A model generated the notes under the pieces. It was not told where the DNA came from. It saw nothing but the letters and a program-made list of their open reading frames with translations, and made no database searches. Shown here one piece after another: positions 48,388 through 56,597 of a DNA stretch of 64,000 nucleotides (position 1 is the stretch's first letter; every line of letters begins with the position of its first letter). The stretch spans positions 263,413 through 327,412 of the forward strand of contig NZ_WNJL01000030.1 in assembly GCF_010378095.1 (NCBI RefSeq). The letters are read 5' to 3'. The stretch is from Acidithiobacillus ferrianus. Lineage in GTDB: Bacteria; Pseudomonadota; Gammaproteobacteria; Acidithiobacillales; Acidithiobacillaceae. The translations under genes and the position numbers were made by a program.

Positions 48388-48519
48388 CGCCTGGGGAAGT
48401 TGAGCGGCGCGCTGTGTTTCCACATGCCAAAAACGCATACCGCTGTCGTGTTCAAGGGGCGTTCATGCGGCATCGCGGGCCACCGCCTGGATCTGCCACG
48501 GGAAATGCGATGGGGTAAA

Positions 48520-48564
48520 CCGTCATGAAAGCTTCATAAAATTGTCACATTGATTTGCTATGGT
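48520..48564 (+). promoter_or_regulatory. Predicted PhoB box and -10 for exbBD
   Basis: Three half-sites with 11-bp period: CCGTCAT, GCTTCAT, TTGTCAC, each followed by 4 bases, then 10 bp and the -10-like TATGGT at 48559. The Pho box is CTGTCAT repeated at 11-bp steps upstream of -10. This would put exbB under phosphate control. Confidence 0.55.
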
Positions 48565-48592
48565 AGCCCCTTCTTTGAAGAGGGGTTACCTA

Positions 48593-49276
48593 ATGAACCT
48601 GCAATATCTCATTCATCTCGCCAATTACTCCGATGGCGTTCTCTATGTGCTTGGCGTTTTACTACTGGTCGAACTGGCGGTGATGGTGGATCGCTTCTGG
48701 TACCTGCGGCGCACTATTTTACGCGGGCTGGTGTTCGTACAGGATCTAGGCAGACATGGCCGCCTGGATCGCGACACCCTGGACCATATGGCCAATGACG
48801 CGGGCGATCTGCCTGAGGCCGCCCTCCTGCGCATGGCTGCCGCTCATCACGGCCAGGTCAAAGGCGAAGCCCTCACGAGCCGTCTGGAAGAAAGTGTGTT
48901 GGTGTTGGCGCCGCAGCTGGATCGCCGTTTGTGGTTGCTGGATACCATCATTACCCTCGCCCCGCTCCTGGGTCTATTCGGTACGATCATCGGCATGTTT
49001 CACGCCTTCTCGGTGCTTGCCGCGCCGGGGCACGCGCCCGCGGCAGTCACCGGTGGTGTGGCTGACGCGCTGGTCGCCACGGCAAGCGGCCTGTTTATCG
49101 CCATGCTCGGTCTGGTGGCCTTCAATGCCTTCAACAATCAGGTACGACAGATTCTCCTCCAACTGGATTCCGTCAAGACCATGCTGCTCAACCGCATGGA
49201 CGGCCAGCCGATGTTCACGCCGGACAACCATGACCAGCAGCGCAGCGGAGTGTTGTCAGTGGCGAGGGCGAGTTGA
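48593..49276 (+). CDS. exbB: ExbB/TolQ-type proton channel protein
   Basis: 227 residues from ATG 48593 (GAGGGG upstream). Three transmembrane segments (about 15-33, 112-134, 158-180); LLDTIITLAPLLGLFGTIIGM is the TolQ/ExbB core. Couples the proton gradient to TonB-type receptors. ExbD follows with overlap. Confidence 0.9.
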   Translation: MNLQYLIHLANYSDGVLYVLGVLLLVELAVMVDRFWYLRRTILRGLVFVQDLGRHGRLDRDTLDHMANDAGDLPEAALLRMAAAHHGQVKGEALTSRLEESVLVLAPQLDRRLWLLDTIITLAPLLGLFGTIIGMFHAFSVLAAPGHAPAAVTGGVADALVATASGLFIAMLGLVAFNAFNNQVRQILLQLDSVKTMLLNRMDGQPMFTPDNHDQQRSGVLSVARAS

Positions 49277-49680
49277 TGGCGCGCCGTTATTTCGCGCAGA
49301 AGAAGGGGCGGGTGGAAATTATCCCCATGATCGATATCATGCTCTTCCTGCTAGTGTTTTTTATCATGATTACCCTGCGGATGATCCCGGATAAGGGGTT
49401 GAATTTGCAACTCCCCACCGCCAGTCAGGCGCAGCAGCTCCCACGTCCGCACTACACGATCAACATCGATAAGGATGGATCGGTGCAGGTGAAGGGTCAC
49501 CACTACGATCTAACCGGCCTGCAAAAAATGCTTGCCAGCGATGGCGATCCCGGTAAGACGCAGATCACCATCGCTGCGGACAAGGGCGTACCCTTTCAGG
49601 ATTTCATCCATGTGATGGATCGCTGTCAGAGGGCAGGGGTGAGCGATATCGGGATCGCGGCGAAGAGCGGCACCGGGTAG
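49276..49680 (+). CDS. exbD: ExbD/TolR-type protein
   Basis: 134 residues from ATG 49276, overlapping the exbB stop. N-terminal transmembrane helix with the conserved Asp in IIPMIDIMLFLLVFFIMITL and a periplasmic domain with ITIAADKGVPFQDFIHVMD. With ExbB it energises a TonB-type system. No tonB gene seen in the window. Confidence 0.9.
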   Translation: MARRYFAQKKGRVEIIPMIDIMLFLLVFFIMITLRMIPDKGLNLQLPTASQAQQLPRPHYTINIDKDGSVQVKGHHYDLTGLQKMLASDGDPGKTQITIAADKGVPFQDFIHVMDRCQRAGVSDIGIAAKSGTG

Positions 49681-49809
49681 GGGTATGATATCCTGTTTCC
49701 TTTCGAACCGCTCAGCATATAAAAACATCGAAATGCGCACCTTGTCCCCATCATCAGCATAAGGATGTCCAAAAGCATATACGCATTTATGGGCCATCAT
49801 TGAGTGAGG

Positions 49810-51390
49810 ATGTTTTCTGTGGAGCCACAAAATCGTCGCCAGTTTTTGAAACAATTGGGATCAGGGAGCGGCGTGGTTTTCGCCACACCGTACCTGACAG
49901 GGGTTGCACGTGCCGCAGGAGTCAGCGCGGAGAATTTGCTGCGTCAGAAGATCGAGCATGTGGTGGTAATTTTCCAGGAGAACCGCAGTTTTGATCATTA
50001 CTTTGGTATGTTTCAGCCCAAAAATGGCCGGCGGGTCGTCAATCTGCTGAATGTGCAAGGACAGTTGGATCCACGTTTCATCGGCTTGCAGAAAAATCCC
50101 GCCGGGATTGCTTATGATAGTTTGCCGTTGCCATTGGACGTGTCGGGTTTCAGTATGGTGCAGTTGCCCAATCAACCCTTCCACATGGCCCCTTATATCC
50201 CGGCCAAGGGCAATGTGCATTGGGATCCCAGGCATCGTTTTTTCCGCATGATGGCGGAAATCCACAACGGCAAAATGGATCGTTTTGTGGCCCTGGCGGG
50301 CGGCAGCAAGAGACATCTCTCGCGGGACGAGTTCAAAAAGATGAGTGCGGAGCGGATGGCCTTTGACTTGGCGCGTCCTAGCGGACCGGTGCTGGGGTAT
50401 TATACCGGCGCGGATTTGCCGTTCTATCACCGAGTTGCCCACCAGTACACACTCTTCGATCACTTCTTTCAGGCTATGAGCGGCGGCAGCACCGGCAACG
50501 CGCTTTATTTGGCGGCGGCGCGTTCATGTGTAAATCCCGGTGCCCCCAGAGATGCCTGCGCGCCATTCGATCCGAAAGTGGCTGGCCTGGAACATGCTTT
50601 CTTTGATTTGCCTTACAACCACGAGCGAACCCTGGTCAACGACCTGCCGCCGGTGCAAGGGCCGACCAATGCCGACGATGTCAAGGCGCTGGAGATCGCT
50701 CCGCCCCCCGAAGCGCAAACCTATGACAACATCGGCGACCGTCTGGACGGCGCCAAAGTGTCCTGGGCCTGGTATAACGAAAACTGGAATCAGGTAAAGC
50801 CCTGGGCGCTCAAGACCGCCTTTGGTCCCGGGGACGGTTCTGCAGTGATCGATACCGGTCAATTGTATGTGGCCCACCATAATCCTTTTCAGTACTACCC
50901 ACGCTGGCCGGAATATGTGAAAGCGGGTCATCTGCGCGACAGCGACGATTTTCTGGCGGATGCCCATAGCGGCAAGCTGCCCGGGGTTTCGTTCATCAAG
51001 GCCAGTGCCACCCATGATGAACATCCGGCGAACTGCGCGCCCGCTTATGGCATGGAATGGGTGGAGCGACTGGTGCGTGCGGTCGCTGAAGGCCCGGCCT
51101 GGGGTAAGACGGCCATCTTCATTACCTATGACGAAGGGGGTGGTTTCTGGGACTCCCTGCCCCCCAAGATCGTGGACGCGTACGGATTCGGGACCCGTAT
51201 CCCGGCTTTGCTCATCAGTCCCTGGGCCCGTCAGGGATTGGTGGACCATCACCTGGCCAGTACGGCCAGCATCCTCAAATTCATTGCAATCCGTTTTGGT
51301 CTGCAGGCCCTCAACCATCGTGACCACGATGCCTACGACATGATGGCGGCCTTCGACTGGGATCAGAAAACCCAGGGTTTCAGCCTCTGA
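49810..51390 (+). CDS. Tat-exported phosphoesterase (phospholipase C/acid phosphatase family)
   Basis: 526 residues from ATG 49810 (GTG 49804 possible). Twin-arginine-like signal NRRQFLKQLGSGSGVVFATP, then the family start VVVIFQENRSFDHYFGMFQP and the later KTAIFITYDEGGGFWD metal-site region. Cleaves phosphate esters outside the cytoplasm. Part of the phosphate-related group. Confidence 0.88.
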   Translation: MFSVEPQNRRQFLKQLGSGSGVVFATPYLTGVARAAGVSAENLLRQKIEHVVVIFQENRSFDHYFGMFQPKNGRRVVNLLNVQGQLDPRFIGLQKNPAGIAYDSLPLPLDVSGFSMVQLPNQPFHMAPYIPAKGNVHWDPRHRFFRMMAEIHNGKMDRFVALAGGSKRHLSRDEFKKMSAERMAFDLARPSGPVLGYYTGADLPFYHRVAHQYTLFDHFFQAMSGGSTGNALYLAAARSCVNPGAPRDACAPFDPKVAGLEHAFFDLPYNHERTLVNDLPPVQGPTNADDVKALEIAPPPEAQTYDNIGDRLDGAKVSWAWYNENWNQVKPWALKTAFGPGDGSAVIDTGQLYVAHHNPFQYYPRWPEYVKAGHLRDSDDFLADAHSGKLPGVSFIKASATHDEHPANCAPAYGMEWVERLVRAVAEGPAWGKTAIFITYDEGGGFWDSLPPKIVDAYGFGTRIPALLISPWARQGLVDHHLASTASILKFIAIRFGLQALNHRDHDAYDMMAAFDWDQKTQGFSL

Positions 51391-51393
51391 TGG

Positions 51394-51909
51394 TCAACTG
51401 GGCCGCGCCAACGCCTTCTCCATGGCGAGAAGGCGGAGTCCGGCGACCTTGGGTATGCCATATCGACTATCCTTCGGGAAAGGCCGGGCGGTACCGGTAA
51501 AGTGATAGCCGCGCCGCCGATAATAAGCGGCCAGTTCAGGACGCTGTTTGATGATCCACAGGCGCATACGCCGGGCTTGCCAGGTGTTTCGCGCATACTC
51601 CTCCGCGGTATGTAACAACGCACTGGCCACGCCCTGGTTTTGCCAGGCCGGGGTAACCGAAAGCATCCCGCATTCGGCCACCTCCGCTGCGGCCAATTGT
51701 AGATGACAGCAGGCGATCATTTCCTCTGTATTGCCAAGAACCAGAAAACCACTATTCGGTCTGGTTATCAATTCGTTGAGCATCGTCAGGTCACAACGCT
51801 GACCACTCAACAAATCCGCTTCTGTCGTCCATCCATCCTTGGCGGTTTCACCGCGATACACGCTGTTGATGAGCGTGCAAAGGGCAGTCATTTCCGTTTT
51901 TTGTGCCAT
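51394..51909 (-). CDS. GNAT-family acetyltransferase
   Basis: 171 residues from ATG 51909 (51942 possible). GNAT motif A in AECGMLSVTPAWQNQGVASA (acetyl-CoA binding) and the C-terminal PELAAYYRRRGYHFTG. Substrate unknown. Convergent with the phosphoesterase and divergent from the Pho-box gene. Confidence 0.87.
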   Translation of the reverse strand: MAQKTEMTALCTLINSVYRGETAKDGWTTEADLLSGQRCDLTMLNELITRPNSGFLVLGNTEEMIACCHLQLAAAEVAECGMLSVTPAWQNQGVASALLHTAEEYARNTWQARRMRLWIIKQRPELAAYYRRRGYHFTGTARPFPKDSRYGIPKVAGLRLLAMEKALARPS

Positions 51910-51999
51910 GTGGCAAGAATACAACGATCTTGAAGGTGCCATCCTGATTTCCTTGTATGGTGATCCTGTTATTGTCCGTGACGCTTCAAAAAACCGATT

Positions 52000-52055
52000 T
52001 TGTCAATAATTTGTCATTAAAAATTCATAATAATGTCATATTTTGTCGTTATAAT
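52000..52055 (+). promoter_or_regulatory. Strong predicted PhoB box with -10
   Basis: Four half-sites at exact 11-bp steps: TTGTCAA (52000), TTGTCAT (52011), AATTCAT (52022), ATGTCAT (52033), then 10 bp and a perfect TATAAT at 52050. This is the classic PhoB arrangement. It drives the small secreted protein gene. Confidence 0.8.
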
Positions 52056-52102
52056 GCCGCTCTGTTATAGAAGATTTGTGACAATTTTCTCCTGATGAGG
52101 AT

Positions 52103-52426
52103 ATGATTATGGTACATCGCCACACTCTGCGCACCGCGGTAATCATGGCACTCTGTGCCTTCCCCATTCTCGCACACGCCACGACGGCGCCTGATGTCAG
52201 CGGTGCCGAAACTGCTGCAAGCACCCCTGCCGGTGGCAATGCTCCGGTGACCATCGGGGAGGTGGAGAAAGAGGCGCCGCCGGAGCGTGGCACCGGCTCC
52301 CTGAGCAGAGAGATGGTGAAGCGCGCCAATTCGAATGCAAACTTTCAGAGACCTGTTACCACGGTGGAAAAGCCATATTGGTCTGTCTGGACATCAGTAC
52401 CGCAGGAGTTTACCTGCTATTCGTGA
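52103..52426 (+). CDS. Small secreted protein under a Pho box
   Basis: 107 residues (start at 52103 or 52109). Signal peptide with TAVIMALCAFPILAHA, cleavage before TTAPD, then a low-complexity Ala/Gly/Glu-rich stretch and RPVTTVEKPYWSVWTS. No family recognised. The phosphatase gene converges on it, with a 10-bp overlap of the ends. Confidence 0.65.
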   Translation: MIMVHRHTLRTAVIMALCAFPILAHATTAPDVSGAETAASTPAGGNAPVTIGEVEKEAPPERGTGSLSREMVKRANSNANFQRPVTTVEKPYWSVWTSVPQEFTCYS

Positions 52427-53109
52427 TTACCCCAGAGGTTTGCTGGTAACCGCGCATAATTTCCGGTGAAAACCTCCCTTTTCATGGTAAAAGATGTCGG
52501 CATAAAGTCGTCTTTGGTGTATTTGATAACCCAGATATAATCATAAATCGTTTTAGGCCATGTTTGTGGCACGACTTTCAGTTGACCGAGATGCAGCAAC
52601 TGCCTAAAAGTCACTTCCTGACCTGGAAACTTCCGCTCCAATTTTAAATTGGCTATGTGCTTGTGTTCCCACATTATTATGACAATCTTATTGTCATATT
52701 GGGGATTGGTCAGTATGTCGTGGGCGGCCTCCTGAGTGCATGCGTTTTCCTTTGCAATTTTTTTTGCTTTGTTTTCATCTGGTTCCGGCACCACCGTAAA
52801 TGCGGTTTCGGGTAATCCCCAGCTTTGGGCAGTAGGCGTCATGGTTTCGATGGTATGCAGAGTGATAGTCATCAGTGCCGCCGGTTTTTGCTTTCCGGTT
52901 AACAGACCCCTTGACGCATGTTTACCCAGGTATTGTTGTGCCAGAGCCTTGGCACGTTCCTGACCAGTGACGGAGAGGGCGTAGCGGTTCACTTTCTCAC
53001 CGTGGCGCATAAGAATGACCTCAGCCGGGATGGCCGATGCCACGACAGGGATGCATAAGCTGATCGGTGCTAAGATAACAGAAAGTGCTGTCAGGCTGCG
53101 GGTTCTCAA
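52417..53109 (-). CDS. Secreted histidine phosphatase-superfamily protein
   Basis: 230 residues, TTG start at 53109 with AGGAG upstream. Signal peptide (ends VVASA), then the catalytic RHG in EVILMRHGEKVN and a second-His region IIMWEHKHIANL. Likely a periplasmic or exported phosphatase. A half-site CTGTCGT lies upstream, weak support for Pho control. Confidence 0.78.
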   Translation of the reverse strand: MRTRSLTALSVILAPISLCIPVVASAIPAEVILMRHGEKVNRYALSVTGQERAKALAQQYLGKHASRGLLTGKQKPAALMTITLHTIETMTPTAQSWGLPETAFTVVPEPDENKAKKIAKENACTQEAAHDILTNPQYDNKIVIIMWEHKHIANLKLERKFPGQEVTFRQLLHLGQLKVVPQTWPKTIYDYIWVIKYTKDDFMPTSFTMKREVFTGNYARLPANLWGNHE

Positions 53110-53371
53110 TTTTCTGAACTCCTGTGCGTTTCCATAATAAAACTCCTATGCTTCAACAGACTGACATCACAGTTGATTCGACGTATATACGACAGCTTTA
53201 TTAAGTGTTGTTGATAGTGTCATGATCACGTCGGCGACCTAAGCACTTATTTTAGATCTGGCGAACAGGCATTTACCCATAACGCCAGATTCTAGTCGCA
53301 GCAAACAGAAATAGCTGCTTTTACGATAACTAAAAGTTACCGATACTCTAATAGTAGAGACGCAAACGCAT
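53110..53371. other. Intergenic region between phosphatase and TonB receptor genes
   Basis: About 260 bp with the phosphatase promoter (minus strand) and the 3' flank of the receptor gene. No gene seen. Confidence 0.4.
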
Positions 53372-55771
53372 TTAAAAATTAGCACTCAAGCTCACATATA
53401 CCGTACGAGGCGCCCCAGGCCATCCAGCTATATCCCCCGCTGTGCTGGGTCCGAAGGTACCCCCACTAGTTATGTACTCATACGTATTGTACTGCCGCCC
53501 CAGCAAGTTCAGAACATCCACATCAATCGACACATTTTTTAAATAATTCACATGCATCGGAACATGTGTATGAACTGAAAGGTTGACTAGCGTATAAGCT
53601 GGAGTTTTTGCGGTGGCTGAAGGTGCGTTTTCTATGTTGTTAAACATAGATTGAGGACCAGTATATTGCACCCAGAATCTGGGCTCAACGAGCACACCAG
53701 AATAATAATATTTCATGTACGCCCCGATGTTCAGAGTCGATGATGGCACATTAGCAACGGGTAATCCATTATAGTTGCCACCGTTAACGGTATACTTACT
53801 AAAATACGCTTTTTGAAGTGACAGGTTGGCAAAGAGATGGAGCCAATATAAAGGGTTATCGACCGCATAAATATTAACGCCTTCATAATCTGAAGTGCCA
53901 TATGCGTTGATTACATTTCCGTTAGCCAGAGTGATGGGCAGATATTGGTTTGAAAATCTGGTAAAGAACCAATTGGTGTTCAGGAAAAAATGATGAAAAA
54001 GTCCATCATTGGACACCTTCACCTTGAATCCAGCCTGATAGTTCTGCCCCTTCTCCAAGGAGATGGAGCTCGCTGGAAGGGCCTGGAAAGGTCCGCCGGG
54101 ACCGCCAAATGCGGGGGTTTGATAAGCCTCACTATACCCTGCATATAATGCCAGATGCCTTATCGGCCGCCAGCTTATGTGAATGGATGGTTCGACAGCC
54201 GAAAGGTTCCTAGATGATGCAGGTAATTTCGATTGGTTGCCTTTAGGATAAAGTATACTCGCTTCTGGAAAATATTGGGTGGTAAACGGGGTGTAATTCA
54301 TGTCGAAGCTTACAATGCGCACTCCCGGCGTGATGTCCAGACTGGAAATCGGGTGAATATGATCTTGCAGGAAAGCCGCAAGATCAGTTACATCTAGATA
54401 GTCCGAACGGTACTTGTCATTAGGTACAAATCGCGAGGCATAATATGGCGCGTAACTGCTGAAAAATGCGTTCCTGGAATTCTCACGGCCTTTGATAAAG
54501 TATCCACCGAATGCCACGTCATTATATGGCAGGTTGCTATCAAACCATAATTTATCTCCATACGTGCTACTGTGTGGATTATTGTATTCATTAGTATTCG
54601 GCGCTCCGACCCCATAGGCTGCATAGCGGTTATGCAGCCGGTTCCCGTTACGATACCAAATATCGTTGTGTAAAGTAGTTCCAGAACCTATATCTACATT
54701 AAGTTTATTGTAAAGCATCCAGGTTGAATTGGTGTCTATTTTATAAGGTACAGCCCCGTAGTAACCGGAAGTTTGCTCACTGTATTGAGGACCAGGAACC
54801 GCGTTTCCGGTTGTATAGTTGTAGCCGTTAATCGTCGCGCCGCCTGGATAAAGCAATATGTCGTATGGTTTGTATGCCGACCCCGAAGCCAGATAAGCAC
54901 CGAAGCTATCATCCCCCTTCTTAAAGGTTTTACGAGCCTTGAAAAACCACGCATAACTGTGACTTGGCAGTGCGGTGCCACTCGGACTGTATAAGGTCGA
55001 ACCCGTAGGAACGTTCAAAAAACTATTCCCGGAGCTGACGCCACCCGCCAGTATGGCGGAGAACCCATCCACGTCGCCGGTCCGCACGTTGAAATAAATA
55101 TTCTTAAAATCATAACTGCCATAGCTGATCCCGACCTTGGCGCCAGGCTTCGCCGTAGGCTGCAGGGGCACAAAGTCTACTCCGCCACCAATATTATTGA
55201 ACCAGCGATCCTGCGGGTTGCCTGGGCCATAAGTAACATTGACCCCTTTAATAATGGAGGACTGGTTGATTTCGGGTGACTGCCAGAGCCCGGTTGCCGG
55301 ATCATTCATCGGAATACCGTCAAAACTTATGGAGATGCTATGCGCAGCCTCCGTTCCATTAGGATTTCCCCAGCCTTGTTTGATACCGTCAATGCTGATT
55401 TGGGCCTTGGCCGCACCTGTACCATAGCTGGCAAGCACATTGACACCCGGCGCGTAGTTCAGAATGGCGGCACCGCCGGCAGCAGGCCCTGCGGCTTCCA
55501 CTTCATTATGCCCCAATACTTTAATTGATATCCCTGACTTGTATAACTGCTTATGGGTAGGGAGTTGATGATTCGTGGTGTCATATTCATTCAGGTGTGT
55601 CGTAGCGTTGCTGGATACTTCGCCCACAGCTACAGACCGGTTGCTTTGCAACGAGCGTGCACTCTTTGTCGGTGCCGTTACACCTGCGTGTGCGGATATG
55701 GGTAAGACGCTACAGAAACCTACGGCGGCCAGTGCAATAGTCAACAGTTTATAACGGTTTTGGCAAAACAT
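53372..55771 (-). CDS. TonB-dependent outer-membrane receptor
   Basis: 799 residues. Signal peptide (ends PISAHA), plug domain with GGAAILNYAPGVNVLASYG and a VTYGPGNPQ region, then a beta barrel with C-terminal VYVSLSANF. AT-rich gene. The ligand is unknown; it sits with Pho-box genes, a phosphoesterase and ExbBD, so a phosphate compound is possible. Siderophore or metal ligands cannot be excluded. Confidence 0.9.
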   Translation of the reverse strand: MFCQNRYKLLTIALAAVGFCSVLPISAHAGVTAPTKSARSLQSNRSVAVGEVSSNATTHLNEYDTTNHQLPTHKQLYKSGISIKVLGHNEVEAAGPAAGGAAILNYAPGVNVLASYGTGAAKAQISIDGIKQGWGNPNGTEAAHSISISFDGIPMNDPATGLWQSPEINQSSIIKGVNVTYGPGNPQDRWFNNIGGGVDFVPLQPTAKPGAKVGISYGSYDFKNIYFNVRTGDVDGFSAILAGGVSSGNSFLNVPTGSTLYSPSGTALPSHSYAWFFKARKTFKKGDDSFGAYLASGSAYKPYDILLYPGGATINGYNYTTGNAVPGPQYSEQTSGYYGAVPYKIDTNSTWMLYNKLNVDIGSGTTLHNDIWYRNGNRLHNRYAAYGVGAPNTNEYNNPHSSTYGDKLWFDSNLPYNDVAFGGYFIKGRENSRNAFFSSYAPYYASRFVPNDKYRSDYLDVTDLAAFLQDHIHPISSLDITPGVRIVSFDMNYTPFTTQYFPEASILYPKGNQSKLPASSRNLSAVEPSIHISWRPIRHLALYAGYSEAYQTPAFGGPGGPFQALPASSISLEKGQNYQAGFKVKVSNDGLFHHFFLNTNWFFTRFSNQYLPITLANGNVINAYGTSDYEGVNIYAVDNPLYWLHLFANLSLQKAYFSKYTVNGGNYNGLPVANVPSSTLNIGAYMKYYYSGVLVEPRFWVQYTGPQSMFNNIENAPSATAKTPAYTLVNLSVHTHVPMHVNYLKNVSIDVDVLNLLGRQYNTYEYITSGGTFGPSTAGDIAGWPGAPRTVYVSLSANF

Positions 55772-55815
55772 GACATCTTCTCCTTAGGGGTTATCAGCAA
55801 ATTAATATATGCCGT

Positions 55816-55857
55816 ATTATACCAGATGACATAAAAATCTTAGGTCTTTATGTCATC
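55816..55857 (-). promoter_or_regulatory. Receptor promoter with inverted operator
   Basis: Perfect 11-bp inverted repeat GATGACATAAA / TTTATGTCATC (55825-55835, 55847-55857) with an 11-nt spacer; on the minus strand it ends four bases before TATAAT (55816-55821). The arms contain TGTCAT words. The repeat overlaps the -35 position, suggesting a dimeric repressor or an unusual PhoB site. Confidence 0.65.
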
Positions 55858-55905
55858 CTATAAAGATGTCCATGTTAGCAGCAAAATATTACAGCAGTGC
55901 GTCAT

Positions 55906-56597
55906 TTAGGTGACCTTTTTATGACGCTTTGTATGTTCCTTTGTGATGTAAAGTGGTACGCAAAGCTGGGTGCGGATCCAGCCAGCCTTTGACATTGGCA
56001 CTTTCCAGAATATTGCATAAACGATGAATCTTGACGAGCTGGTTATTGGGCGCAGGTACGCGCCTTTTACCCTCTGACAGAGGTCAGCAATCTGATCGTT
56101 GGAAACGACTGCATCCGGGCGGATGGTGAAATAGTAGAGCAGATAAAAGAGTCGACGCGGCAAATGTATTTCCTGTCCCAATACCCAATAACCAGACCCG
56201 CAGTGACATGAGATCGATGCAGAGGGTTTCCATTTCGCCCACCCGGGCGGGTGGCGCGTGCGCTCGCAATTTTTTGAGCACGTTGCGCACCTGAGCGGTC
56301 AGCGGCTCAGGCCCCATGCTGGACGGGAGATAGGCTTGCGCTCCCGCCTCCAGCGCCCCACGGCATCATCCACTCCTCCGTGGTCCTCCGATCCATTGCC
56401 AACGATCAGGAAGGGTAAATCGTCCCGATGTGGTGCCGCATTGCAGCTGCCGCAGCCGATCGCCCGTTGTGGCAGACCATCGGAGCAGGACCAACACTTC
56501 AGGATCTCAGGTCGAATACCACTGTTCGGCTTCGGCTCGTTCTGTGACGGTATGCACCTGGGCGCCGGCGCGCTCCAGAGCGCCCAACTTGCATTTC
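55906..56597 (-). pseudogene. OmpR-type response regulator, broken by frameshifts
   Basis: Receiver remnants (KLGALERAGAQVHTVTER, then DDLPFLIVGNGSEDHGG) and a winged-helix part (RLFYLLYYFTIRPDAVVSND, with the later CNIL/RTQLCVPLY pieces) lie in different frames. Several shifts are needed and no intact frame remains. It sits directly after autotransporter 1. Confidence 0.6.
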
